A stretch of 6,886 bases of DNA from Cyclobacteriaceae bacterium (GTDB lineage: Bacteria > Bacteroidota > Bacteroidia > Cytophagales > Cyclobacteriaceae): NCBI GenBank assembly GCA_029861825.1, contig JAOTYN010000231.1, positions 1 to 6,886 on the forward strand. The letters run 5' to 3'. Positions 1-5,526 of the stretch are shown here, one piece after another. The notes under the pieces are model-generated. The model worked only from the letters and a program-made list of their open reading frames with translations, did no database searches and was not told the DNA's origin. The translations under genes were made by a program, and so were the position numbers. The first letter of the stretch is position 1. Every line of letters starts with the position of its first letter.

Positions 1-55
1 CTAAAATCAGCAAAAAGGCCTTAATTAAAGCAGTAGGCAATTTGATGGTGTTCAT
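1..55 (-). CDS. N-terminal fragment of a probable secreted or membrane protein (runs off left edge)
   Basis: Reading leftwards from an ATG at 55-53, the strand codes for MNTIKLPTALIKAFLLIL and then leaves the window with no stop. Lysines followed by a hydrophobic stretch look like the start of a signal peptide or a first membrane segment. A perfect Bacteroidetes -7 box lies about 35 bases upstream on the same strand (90-97), which supports a real start here. Only 18 codons are visible, so the product cannot be named. It could also be a chance open stretch, but the combination of promoter, start and hydrophobic N-terminus makes a gene more likely. Confidence 0.5.
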   Translation of the reverse strand, partial: MNTIKLPTALIKAFLLIL

Positions 56-89
56 AATTTCAAGAGTTTAGTTTTGATTTTTGCGTAGG

Positions 90-121
90 CAAAGCTAGCC
101 TTCTAGCCCGGGGCTTGGAAA
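90..121 (-). promoter_or_regulatory. Bacteroidetes-type promoter for the left-edge gene
   Basis: On the minus strand, positions 97-90 read TAGCTTTG, a perfect match to the Bacteroidetes -7 consensus TAnnTTTG. A TTTC at 121-118, 20 bases upstream, is a 3-of-4 match to the -33 TTTG. Transcription would start near position 84 and give a leader of roughly 28 bases before the ATG at 55. The weak -33 element is the main doubt. Confidence 0.5.
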
Positions 122-138
122 AAAACGGGGTGTACAAC

Positions 139-180
139 AGGTGAACAAACACCGGAATTGTGAATACTTTAGGTGAACAA
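139..180 (+). repeat. Pair of 10-bp direct repeats AGGTGAACAA, 32 bp apart
   Basis: AGGTGAACAA occurs at 139-148 and again, identically, at 171-180. The 32-bp start-to-start spacing is about three helical turns, so both copies would face the same side of the DNA. They lie directly upstream of a plus-strand -7 box at 189-196, as binding sites for a regulator often do. The first copy is also part of a small dyad, GGTG-N6-CACC (140-153). No regulator can be named. Confidence 0.4.
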
Positions 181-196
181 GCCCGATTTATCTTTG
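168..196 (+). promoter_or_regulatory. Candidate promoter with a long leader for the small lipoprotein gene
   Basis: Positions 189-196 read TATCTTTG, a perfect TAnnTTTG -7 box. The best upstream element is TTTA at 168-171 with a 17-base spacer, which is weak and touches the second direct repeat. A weak -33 beside repeated sites would fit a promoter that needs an activator. Transcription from about 202 would give a leader of about 173 bases before the ATG at 375. An alternative is the TATATTTA at 346-353, with one mismatch to the -7 box and no -33 element. Confidence 0.35.
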
Positions 197-240
197 ATTT
201 TAGGGATTGGCCCTCAAAAGGTACTTTTTCCGGAAATCAG
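194..240 (+). other. Possible three-way-junction fold in the intergenic region
   Basis: Positions 194-201 can pair with 233-240 (eight pairs, two of them G-U). Inside this stem sit two hairpins placed almost back to back: AGGG/CCCT at 202-205 and 211-214 with a 5-base loop, and AAAAG/CTTTT at 216-220 and 224-228 with a 3-base loop. A perfect DNA palindrome TTTCCGGAAA (227-236) overlaps the right side and competes with this fold. The helices are short and AT-rich, so chance is a serious alternative. Confidence 0.25.
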
Positions 241-243
241 CCG

Positions 244-338
244 TTATTGATTAAAATGGGTGAATTTATGGCCAAATGACTACTTGACACGGTTATTATC
301 TGGAGGGATTGATCCAGGTATTATACTATAATCAATAA
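244..338. repeat. Perfect 10-bp inverted repeat with 75-bp spacer
   Basis: TTATTGATTA at 244-253 is the exact reverse complement of TAATCAATAA at 329-338. Between them, at 300-317, lies CTGGA-N8-TCCAG, and the core ATTGAT occurs once more at 308-313. The arms could be paired operator half-sites or the closing helix of a leader RNA fold upstream of the lipoprotein gene. The AT-rich composition makes a chance match possible. Confidence 0.3.
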
Positions 339-374
339 AAATTATTATATTTAAGACTTGAACCTAAATTAAAT

Positions 375-563
375 ATGAGTCGACTGGCCATAATTGTTGT
401 TGTTATGCTCTTCGCTATAAGCGCCTGTGCACCCTATAAACCGGCCTGTAATACCAAAGCTGGTAAGAAGAAACTGCAGTACTACAACTCCATCCAATAT
501 CAGAAAGCTACCAAATACAGCAAAAAGAACAATAAGAAAAAAAGGGTAGCCTGGTCTTATTAA
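375..563 (+). CDS. Small, highly basic lipoprotein of unknown function
   Basis: This 62-residue protein has a classical lipoprotein signal: Arg3, a hydrophobic run at residues 4-15, then the lipobox I-S-A-C with the lipidated cysteine at 18. The mature part of 45 residues holds 12 lysines, one arginine, six tyrosines and no aspartate or glutamate, so it should be strongly positively charged. There is no acidic cluster after the cysteine, so by the known Bacteroidetes export rule it probably faces the periplasm. It might touch peptidoglycan, nucleic acid or lipid phosphates, but that is only inferred from charge. I do not recognise the family. It is the first gene after the 319-base intergenic region, and its stop overlaps the stop of the convergent DUF2911 gene. 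Confidence 0.75.
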   Translation: MSRLAIIVVVMLFAISACAPYKPACNTKAGKKKLQYYNSIQYQKATKYSKKNNKKKRVAWSY

Positions 564-1117
564 TCAACAGATTTTAAGGGAACTTCAACTTTGGTTTGAT
601 CCCATTGCATCAGCATCACTGCGTCTGATCCATTTGAAGCGATGCTAATGGTAAATTGCTCCATACTTTCATTAGTACTGGTAACTGGTATTTTGACCCG
701 GCCTACGTCATCACCGAAATCGGGGGGCGTGGCTCCCCATCGATCCGCTTTACTATTTATCCCGATTACCCAATTATCGGCGTTGGGAAAGGCATACAGT
801 GAATATGTACCCGCTTGAAGGTCCTGACCTCCAAAATTTACAGAACTTCCCAAAGTCAGTTTGGTGGCTTCATTAGCTCCCAGGCGCCAGTATTTACCAT
901 GTGGTAAAAGGGCCCCCTCTTGATGTGTACCAAAAATGAGACGTTCCTTCTTGTAAGGCTGGCAATAATCAATGCGTATATCCATGCCATTCTGTTGATA
1001 CTCCGTAACCGCTGCCGGACTGTGAGATCTGGTTGTAAGCATGATATAAGCTAAATAGCCCACGACAATGAGCAATATTGCGCCAATACCCAAAAAGACC
1101 TTTTTTCTAGTACTCAT
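560..1117 (-). CDS. Membrane-anchored DUF2911 domain protein
   Basis: The 185-residue protein begins with a short basic stretch (R4-K5-K6) and one hydrophobic helix at about 7-27, which should anchor it in the inner membrane with the rest outside the cytoplasm. From about residue 45 onward it matches the DUF2911 family. Seen motifs are IDYCQPYKK (49-57), RLIFG (59-63), the signature HGKYWRLGANEAT (73-85), an AGTYSLYAFP segment, and NWVIGIN followed by WGA. The family is common in Bacteroidetes and has no established biochemical role. The ATG at 1117 is chosen as start. An in-frame TTG at 1123 would add two residues but has no advantage. A good promoter lies at 1143-1173. The gene converges on the small lipoprotein gene with a 4-base overlap, so no terminator can lie between them. 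Confidence 0.88.
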   Translation of the reverse strand: MSTRKKVFLGIGAILLIVVGYLAYIMLTTRSHSPAAVTEYQQNGMDIRIDYCQPYKKERLIFGTHQEGALLPHGKYWRLGANEATKLTLGSSVNFGGQDLQAGTYSLYAFPNADNWVIGINSKADRWGATPPDFGDDVGRVKIPVTSTNESMEQFTISIASNGSDAVMLMQWDQTKVEVPLKSVD

Positions 1118-1142
1118 GTTCAAAATGTAAAGATTACCGGGT

Positions 1143-1173
1143 CAAAGGTAATAACATGCATCTCTATATGCAA
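1143..1173 (-). promoter_or_regulatory. Bacteroidetes-type promoter of the DUF2911 gene
   Basis: On the minus strand, 1150-1143 reads TACCTTTG, a perfect TAnnTTTG -7 box. The trinucleotide TTG at 1173-1171 supplies a -33 element after a 20-base spacer, within the known 17-23 range. Transcription would start near 1137 and leave about 20 bases before the ATG at 1117. This is one of the best two promoter matches in the window. Confidence 0.65.
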
Positions 1174-1280
1174 TAATTGTAATATCCCACGAAACAGAAT
1201 GAGTGCCATGCTATTCCTCTAACCCATTTCCATGTCGATTAGGACGATTTTAAGAACATATTGAATATTTCATGGAGCCG

Positions 1281-1305
1281 ATTTTTATGGAATCTCCCTA
1301 AAAAT
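1281..1305. repeat. Imperfect hairpin/dyad upstream of the CHRD-like lipoprotein gene
   Basis: ATTTTTA (1281-1287) is the reverse complement of TAAAAAT (1299-1305). After one T-C mismatch the stem continues with GGA (1289-1291) against TCC (1295-1297), closed by a 3-base loop ATC. The 25-base dyad lies about 90 bases before the ATG at 1392. It could be an operator or a leader hairpin; there is no T-tract after it, so a terminator is unlikely. No convincing plus-strand promoter was found in 1174-1391; the best partial -7 match is TACCTTGC at 1349-1356. Confidence 0.3.
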
Positions 1306-1391
1306 TACATGAGTGCTTATTGCATTAAATCAAGAAGATAGGCCCGGATACCTTGCAGTGGTTAACGGTATTCATGGGAAACACCCCCGCT

Positions 1392-2207
1392 ATGAAAAGA
1401 ATAAGCTACTCATTAATATCATTGTTCTTATGTTTGATAAGCTGCGAAGAGGAACTGCCCAATGTTTCGGGCAAAAACAGATTATATGAGATCACTTCCA
1501 TTTCGGACGATCGAATCGATGGGCAAATGATCATAAGAGAAAGAAATGACGGATCCACTCAATTGGAATTAAGTTTAAATGGAGTAAGATCGGACCATGT
1601 ACATCCTGCTTACATCCATTTCAATACCGCTTTGGAAGGGGGCGGGATCGCCATGACCCTGATACCAGTGGATGGCAATTCCAGTACCAGCGTCACCGAG
1701 ATCACCAAGCTTGATAGCGGCGTTCCCATATCTTACGATGAACTTGTGGCGTTCGACGGTCATATCAATATTCAGTTAGATGACGATCACGGTACTGTGG
1801 TAGCTCAGGCCGACATTGGGGAGAATGCCCTAACGGGTAGATTCCAGCAGTTTCCGTTGGATGAAGTTACAATAGCCGGTGCTGATGGTTTACTGACTAT
1901 CCACGAGCGCGAAAGTGGTTATTCTTTGCTGGAAGTAGTTTTGGAAGCCAGTGTAGCTGGCCGTCAACATCCTACCACCTTGAATTTTGGTAGTATGGAG
2001 AATGAAGGAGGAATAGCAGTAACACTCAACCCTATCGATGGTGACAATGGAATCGGGAAGACCCATCTTGAGGAATTGGATGGTGATCTGTTGGCTCCTT
2101 ATGAAGCCCTAATTAATTTCCAGGGTTTTATACGGGTGCACCTTGGTCCGGATGGAGAGATGGACACCGTAGTATCGGAAGGAAATATTGCTTTCACAAG
2201 CAGCTAG
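1392..2207 (+). CDS. Two-repeat CHRD-like lipoprotein, probably surface exposed
   Basis: The chosen ATG gives 271 residues with a clean lipoprotein signal: K2-R3, a hydrophobic run, lipobox L-I-S-C and cysteine 18. In-frame upstream ATGs (1353, 1374) would put hydrophilic residues before the signal and were rejected. Three glutamates follow the cysteine, resembling the surface-export signal of Bacteroidetes lipoproteins. The mature protein contains two homologous repeats of about 102 residues, roughly 42-143 and 164-266. Both carry HP-x-x-(I/L), GGIA-x-TL-x-P-(V/I)-DG, a leucine-aspartate turn, a F-x-G-x-I strand and a TVV end motif. This pattern resembles CHRD-domain proteins, beta-rich folds of uncertain function common in Flavobacteriaceae. 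The first repeat keeps HPAYIH but has INIQ where the family tends to have a histidine; the second has HPTTLN but keeps IRVH. Domain naming is from memory of the family pattern. Confidence 0.8.
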   Translation: MKRISYSLISLFLCLISCEEELPNVSGKNRLYEITSISDDRIDGQMIIRERNDGSTQLELSLNGVRSDHVHPAYIHFNTALEGGGIAMTLIPVDGNSSTSVTEITKLDSGVPISYDELVAFDGHINIQLDDDHGTVVAQADIGENALTGRFQQFPLDEVTIAGADGLLTIHERESGYSLLEVVLEASVAGRQHPTTLNFGSMENEGGIAVTLNPIDGDNGIGKTHLEELDGDLLAPYEALINFQGFIRVHLGPDGEMDTVVSEGNIAFTSS

Positions 2208-2229
2208 TTAGTTAGATTCTTTGAAATCC

Positions 2230-2260
2230 GGGGGGCCATGTATTTGGCCCTCTTTTTTTT
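2230..2260 (+). terminator. Rho-independent terminator of the CHRD-like gene
   Basis: Positions 2230-2238 (GGGGGGCCA) pair with 2245-2253 (TGGCCCTCT) over nine pairs including two G-U, with a 6-base loop TGTATT. The central six pairs GGGCCA/TGGCCC are perfect. A run of eight T at 2253-2260 follows at once. It lies 22 bases after the stop codon at 2207. The end of the T-tract also forms part of the next promoter. Confidence 0.85.
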
Positions 2261-2288
2261 GTCAATTTCCTCAAAAAACCTAGCTTTA
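2258..2288 (+). promoter_or_regulatory. Promoter of the phosphodiesterase-threonine aldolase-rarA operon
   Basis: TTTG at 2258-2261 is a full match to the -33 element. After a 19-base spacer, TAGCTTTA at 2281-2288 matches TAnnTTTG with one mismatch at the last base. Transcription would begin near 2294, about 20 bases before the ATG at 2314. The first three T of the -33 element are the last three T of the preceding terminator's T-tract. No other promoter is evident inside the operon, where gene gaps are too small. Confidence 0.65.
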
Positions 2289-2313
2289 TTGCCTCTCTAG
2301 AGAAACACTACCT

Positions 2314-3240
2314 ATGAAGAAAGTTTTAGTTGTATGGTTCGTGCTCATTCCCTTGCTGGAAGCCTGTAAGTTCAAAAGCGCGGATACCCGGCAAGTAGCG
2401 CAGATTGACATGTCCTTAAAGGACTTTTTTCAGAGAACCGATCAACGCATACCTCTGATCAGTGCGCACCGGGGAGGGCCCAGTCCCGGTTATCCGGAAA
2501 ATTGCTTGGAGACCTTCGAATATGTAGCCGGTAGAATACCGGTGCTCATTGAATGTGATGTGGAAAGGGCTGGTGACGGCACTTTAATATTAATGCATGA
2601 TGAAACATTGGATCGCACTACGACCGGCCATGGTAGGGTCAGCGACTTTGGTTGGCAGGAACTTAAGCAGTTGGATCTGGTAGATAACGAAGGTAATGCC
2701 ACCCCCTACAAGATCCCGACATTGCGTCAAACTTTAAGGTGGGCAAAAGAACAGACTTTAATCCTGACGATAGATGTTAAGCGTTCGGTGGCTTTCGAAG
2801 ATGTTACTGCTGTAATCGAGCAGGAAGATGCAGCCGATCAGGTAGTGATGATAACCTATACCTTGGGTGCAGCTCAGAAAGTACATCGGCTGGCTCCGCA
2901 CTTGATGCTTTCGGTGACCTGCCGGAATCAGCAAGAGCTTGACCGATTGCGACAGTCGGGAATACCCATGGACCAGATATTGGCTTTTACCGGCACCTCC
3001 GAACCTTCTTTAGATCTCTACCGCAGTTTGCACCAAGCAGGGGTTTATTGTATACTGGGTACTTTGGGAAACTTGGACCGGCAGGCACAAGCCCGGGGAA
3101 ATCAGATCTACAGCGATTTCGTCGACAGAGGCGCTGATATCATTGCCACCGATCGGCCTTTTGAAGTGGCGGAGATTTTGAGTACGCAGTACGATATGGC
3201 TAAACCTTTTAGAGTGCTGCCGGAGAACCATTATGAATAG
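2314..3240 (+). CDS. Glycerophosphodiester phosphodiesterase family lipoprotein
   Basis: Enzymes of this family cleave glycerophosphodiesters, such as those from deacylated phospholipids, to glycerol 3-phosphate and an alcohol, using a divalent metal. The 308-residue protein starts with a lipoprotein signal (K2-K3, hydrophobic run, L-E-A-C, cysteine 18), so it should sit on an envelope membrane. CKFKS lacks acidic residues, suggesting the periplasmic side. The catalytic pattern is complete: AHRGG with H52-R53, PEN (61-63), E80-x-D82 and MHDE with H95, followed by LDRTTTGHG (99-107). A later DVK (154-156) matches the family's strand with a metal-near acidic residue and lysine, and TDRP near the C-terminus fits the barrel end. 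A cysteine follows PEN where threonine is usual. It is the first gene of the operon and overlaps the next by 8 bases. The exact substrate cannot be told. Confidence 0.92.
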   Translation: MKKVLVVWFVLIPLLEACKFKSADTRQVAQIDMSLKDFFQRTDQRIPLISAHRGGPSPGYPENCLETFEYVAGRIPVLIECDVERAGDGTLILMHDETLDRTTTGHGRVSDFGWQELKQLDLVDNEGNATPYKIPTLRQTLRWAKEQTLILTIDVKRSVAFEDVTAVIEQEDAADQVVMITYTLGAAQKVHRLAPHLMLSVTCRNQQELDRLRQSGIPMDQILAFTGTSEPSLDLYRSLHQAGVYCILGTLGNLDRQAQARGNQIYSDFVDRGADIIATDRPFEVAEILSTQYDMAKPFRVLPENHYE

Positions 3241-4258
3241 TATGATGGACTTAAGAAGCGATACATTTACTTTCCCCACTACTGGGATGCTGGAATTTAT
3301 GTTCAAAGCCCCCGTTGGGGACGATGTATTTGGAGAGGACCCTTCTGTCAATCAGCTTGAGCAGAAAATGGCCCAGTTGTTCCAAAAGGAGGCTGCACTT
3401 TTTTGCCCCTCGGGGACCATGACCAATCAAATCGCCATTAAGGTGAATACTCAACCCCAAGACCAGGTGATTTGTGATCAGAGATCGCATGTCTACAACT
3501 ACGAGGGTGGGGGTATGGCGTTCAATTCAGGGGTATCGGCCAAACTTGTAGATGGAGACCGCGGCCGGTTAACCAAAGAAGATGTGCTGGCTTGTCTAAA
3601 CCCAGATGATCCCCACTTCCCGGTGAGCCGGTTGGTGGTGATTGAAAACACTGTAAATAAAGGAGGGGGTAGTTATTATCGATTAAATGATGTGCAGGGC
3701 ATCCGTCAAATAGCCTTGCAGCATGGACTAAGGATGCACCTGGACGGGGCTCGTCTGTTTAATGCATTGGCAGAGACCGGTGAAAGCCCGGAAGCCTGGG
3801 GACAGCAATTTGATACTATTTCTATTTGCCTGTCCAAAGGATTGGGGGCGCCTGTGGGATCGGTATTGCTGGGAACGGCCGAAGACATAAAGAAAGCCCG
3901 AAGGGTCAGGAAAGTTCTGGGAGGGGGTATGAGACAAGCCGGATACTTGGCGGCCGCCGGCTTATATGCAATCGACCATCACCGTGAGTTGCTGGCAGAA
4001 GATAACCGTCGAGCACGTCACTTAGGTGGCCTGGTTAGTGATCTGCCCTATGTAAGTAAACTGCATCCGGTGGATACCAACATCGTGATCCTGGAATTGG
4101 AAGGGGTGAATCCGGAGGATTTTCTAAAAAAGCTGGATGAAAAAAAGATACGGGCCCTGCCTTTCGGAGGTCAGCAAGTTAGAATGGTCACACACCTGGG
4201 GATCACCGATGACATGGTAGATTATTTTGTCGATACGGTCAGGCATTTAACCCTTTAA
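3233..4258 (+). CDS. ltaE: Low-specificity L-threonine aldolase (PLP enzyme)
   Basis: The enzyme splits L-threonine or L-allo-threonine into glycine and acetaldehyde in the cytoplasm, using pyridoxal phosphate. The 341-residue product has the family hallmarks in order: DLRSDT (6-11), GDDVFGEDP (29-37), PSGTMTNQ (59-66), H86 in the cofactor-stacking position, HLDGAR with D171 and R174, and the Schiff-base lysine K202 in CLSKGLGAPVGS. Length is normal for the family. Three starts are possible: ATG at 3233 (overlapping the upstream gene by 8 bases), 3242 and 3245. Family members usually begin just one to three residues before DLRSD, so the later ones are equally plausible. The overlap or near-contact suggests translational coupling to the phosphodiesterase. 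The substrate stereochemistry is not decided by sequence reading. Confidence 0.93.
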   Translation: MNSMMDLRSDTFTFPTTGMLEFMFKAPVGDDVFGEDPSVNQLEQKMAQLFQKEAALFCPSGTMTNQIAIKVNTQPQDQVICDQRSHVYNYEGGGMAFNSGVSAKLVDGDRGRLTKEDVLACLNPDDPHFPVSRLVVIENTVNKGGGSYYRLNDVQGIRQIALQHGLRMHLDGARLFNALAETGESPEAWGQQFDTISICLSKGLGAPVGSVLLGTAEDIKKARRVRKVLGGGMRQAGYLAAAGLYAIDHHRELLAEDNRRARHLGGLVSDLPYVSKLHPVDTNIVILELEGVNPEDFLKKLDEKKIRALPFGGQQVRMVTHLGITDDMVDYFVDTVRHLTL

Positions 4259-4261
4259 GAC

Positions 4262-5524
4262 ATGCTAAAGGACAATAGACCTCTAGCGGAGCGCATGCGT
4301 CCACATCAATTACAGGATCTCATTGGTCAGGCGCACCTATTAGGTGCTCAGGCCCCTCTCAGTACTGCCATTGAAAGTGGTCATATACCCTCAATGATCT
4401 TATGGGGCCCTCCCGGTGTAGGAAAAACCACCATAGCAAATATCATTGCCAATGAAGCTCATCGTCCGTTCTACACCCTAAGCGCCATAAGTGCAGGTGT
4501 TAAGGACGTGCGTGAGGTGATTGCAAAAGCTGGTAAACAAAGCGGGACCATTCTGTTCATTGACGAGATCCATCGATTCAATAAATCACAACAGGATGCT
4601 CTATTGGGAGCTGTTGAGAAGGGCACCGTTACCCTAATCGGAGCCACCACCGAGAACCCCTCTTTTGAGGTCAACAGCGCCTTACTTTCACGTTGTCAGG
4701 TTTACATTCTTAACCCACTCTCCGAGGACGATCTTAAGAGTATTATCTCCCGGGCCTTGACCCGTGATGTTGATCTAAAAGAAAAAGCAGTGGATGTTCA
4801 GGAGTACGGAGCCATGATGAACTTAAGTGGAGGGGATGCTCGGCGGTTGTTGAACCTACTGGAATTGACCTTAGATACCTATGAAGATGGTGTCATAACA
4901 GATGAGCGGGTAGTGGCAGTAGCTCAACGTCGGGTAGCTTTATATGATAAGAAAGGAGAACAACATTATGATATCATTTCGGCTTTTATCAAGTCCGTAA
5001 GAGGAAGTGATCCCAATGCAGCGGTTTATTGGTTGGCCCGTATGATAGAGGGTGGAGAAGACGTAAAGTTCATTGCCCGTCGTCTAGTGATCCTGGCCTC
5101 GGAAGATATAGGCAATGCCAATCCCACTGCCTTGGTACTGGCTACCAACTGTTTTCAAGCAGTGAATATGATAGGTTATCCAGAAGCAGAAATAATCCTG
5201 TCGCAATGCACCACCTATTTGGCAAGCTCACCTAAGAGTAACGCCAGTTATCTGGCCATCAAGAAAGCCAAAAGATTGGTCCGGGATCATGGGGACCTGC
5301 CCGTGCCGCTCAGCATTCGCAATGCTCCTACCCAATTGATGCGCCAACAGGGATATGCACAGGGGTATCAATATGCACATGACCATCCGGGGAACTTTGT
5401 AGCGCATGAATTTTTGCCCCAGGAAGTCAGTAACACCATGCTGTATGATCCAGGCGATAATCCTCGAGAAAATGAGCTGCGTAAACAATTACGGGCACTT
5501 TGGCAGGAAAAATACGGGTATTGA
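4262..5524 (+). CDS. rarA: Replication-associated recombination protein A, AAA+ ATPase (RarA/MgsA)
   Basis: RarA is a homotetrameric AAA+ ATPase related to clamp-loader subunits that acts at stalled replication forks and single-stranded DNA gaps. The 420-residue protein opens with PLAERMRP and GQ-x-HLLG, as usual for the family. Walker A is GPPGVGKTT (49-57, lysine 55), Walker B LFIDEIHRF (D101, E102), and sensor 1 lies in GATTENPSF. The arginine finger is R144 in LLSRC, and sensor 2 is GGDARRLLN (190-197). The C-terminal half contains the family-specific tetramerisation region, with YDKKGEQHYD, SAFIKSVRGSDPNAA, the ARRL segment and ASEDIGNANP. Length is normal and nothing is missing. It starts three bases after the threonine aldolase stop. 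Its stop is two bases from that of a convergent minus-strand gene, leaving no room for a terminator between them. Confidence 0.96.
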   Translation: MLKDNRPLAERMRPHQLQDLIGQAHLLGAQAPLSTAIESGHIPSMILWGPPGVGKTTIANIIANEAHRPFYTLSAISAGVKDVREVIAKAGKQSGTILFIDEIHRFNKSQQDALLGAVEKGTVTLIGATTENPSFEVNSALLSRCQVYILNPLSEDDLKSIISRALTRDVDLKEKAVDVQEYGAMMNLSGGDARRLLNLLELTLDTYEDGVITDERVVAVAQRRVALYDKKGEQHYDIISAFIKSVRGSDPNAAVYWLARMIEGGEDVKFIARRLVILASEDIGNANPTALVLATNCFQAVNMIGYPEAEIILSQCTTYLASSPKSNASYLAIKKAKRLVRDHGDLPVPLSIRNAPTQLMRQQGYAQGYQYAHDHPGNFVAHEFLPQEVSNTMLYDPGDNPRENELRKQLRALWQEKYGY

Positions 5525-5526
5525 TT

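Larger units (their letters stand above)
56..374. other. Divergent intergenic region with promoters and dyad structure
   Basis: This 319-base non-coding stretch separates a minus-strand gene start at 55 from a plus-strand gene start at 375. It is AT-rich, especially after 318, and no convincing open frame crosses it. It holds a minus-strand -7 box (90-97), a plus-strand -7 box (189-196), two AGGTGAACAA direct repeats, a short GC hairpin AGCC-CGG-GGCT (105-115), a possible three-way junction (194-240), a CTGGA-N8-TCCAG hairpin (300-317) and a 10-bp inverted repeat (244-253 and 329-338). Confidence 0.7.

Noticed and set aside
95..108. CTAGCC direct repeat next to a short GC hairpin
   Set aside because: The repeat is only six bases, and the AGCC-CGG-GGCT hairpin is too small for a terminator call on either strand.
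284..289. TTGACA, identical to a sigma-70 -35 box
   Set aside because: No -10 box lies at 16-18 bases, and the nearest TATACT is 33 bases away. Bacteroidetes promoters use a different consensus.
1199..1316. ATGAGTGC direct repeat (1199-1206 and 1309-1316), each starting a short open frame
   Set aside because: The open frames are only 7 and 10 codons, and an 8-base repeat in this span is easily due to chance.
1353..1391. Earlier in-frame starts for the CHRD-like lipoprotein
   Set aside because: They would bury the Lys-Arg and hydrophobic signal behind 6 or 13 extra residues. The ATG at 1392 gives a standard lipoprotein signal with cysteine at 18.
3010..3351. 113-codon minus-strand open frame across the phosphodiesterase/aldolase junction
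   Set aside because: It is antisense to two well-supported enzymes, shows no recognisable domain and has no promoter or signal of its own.
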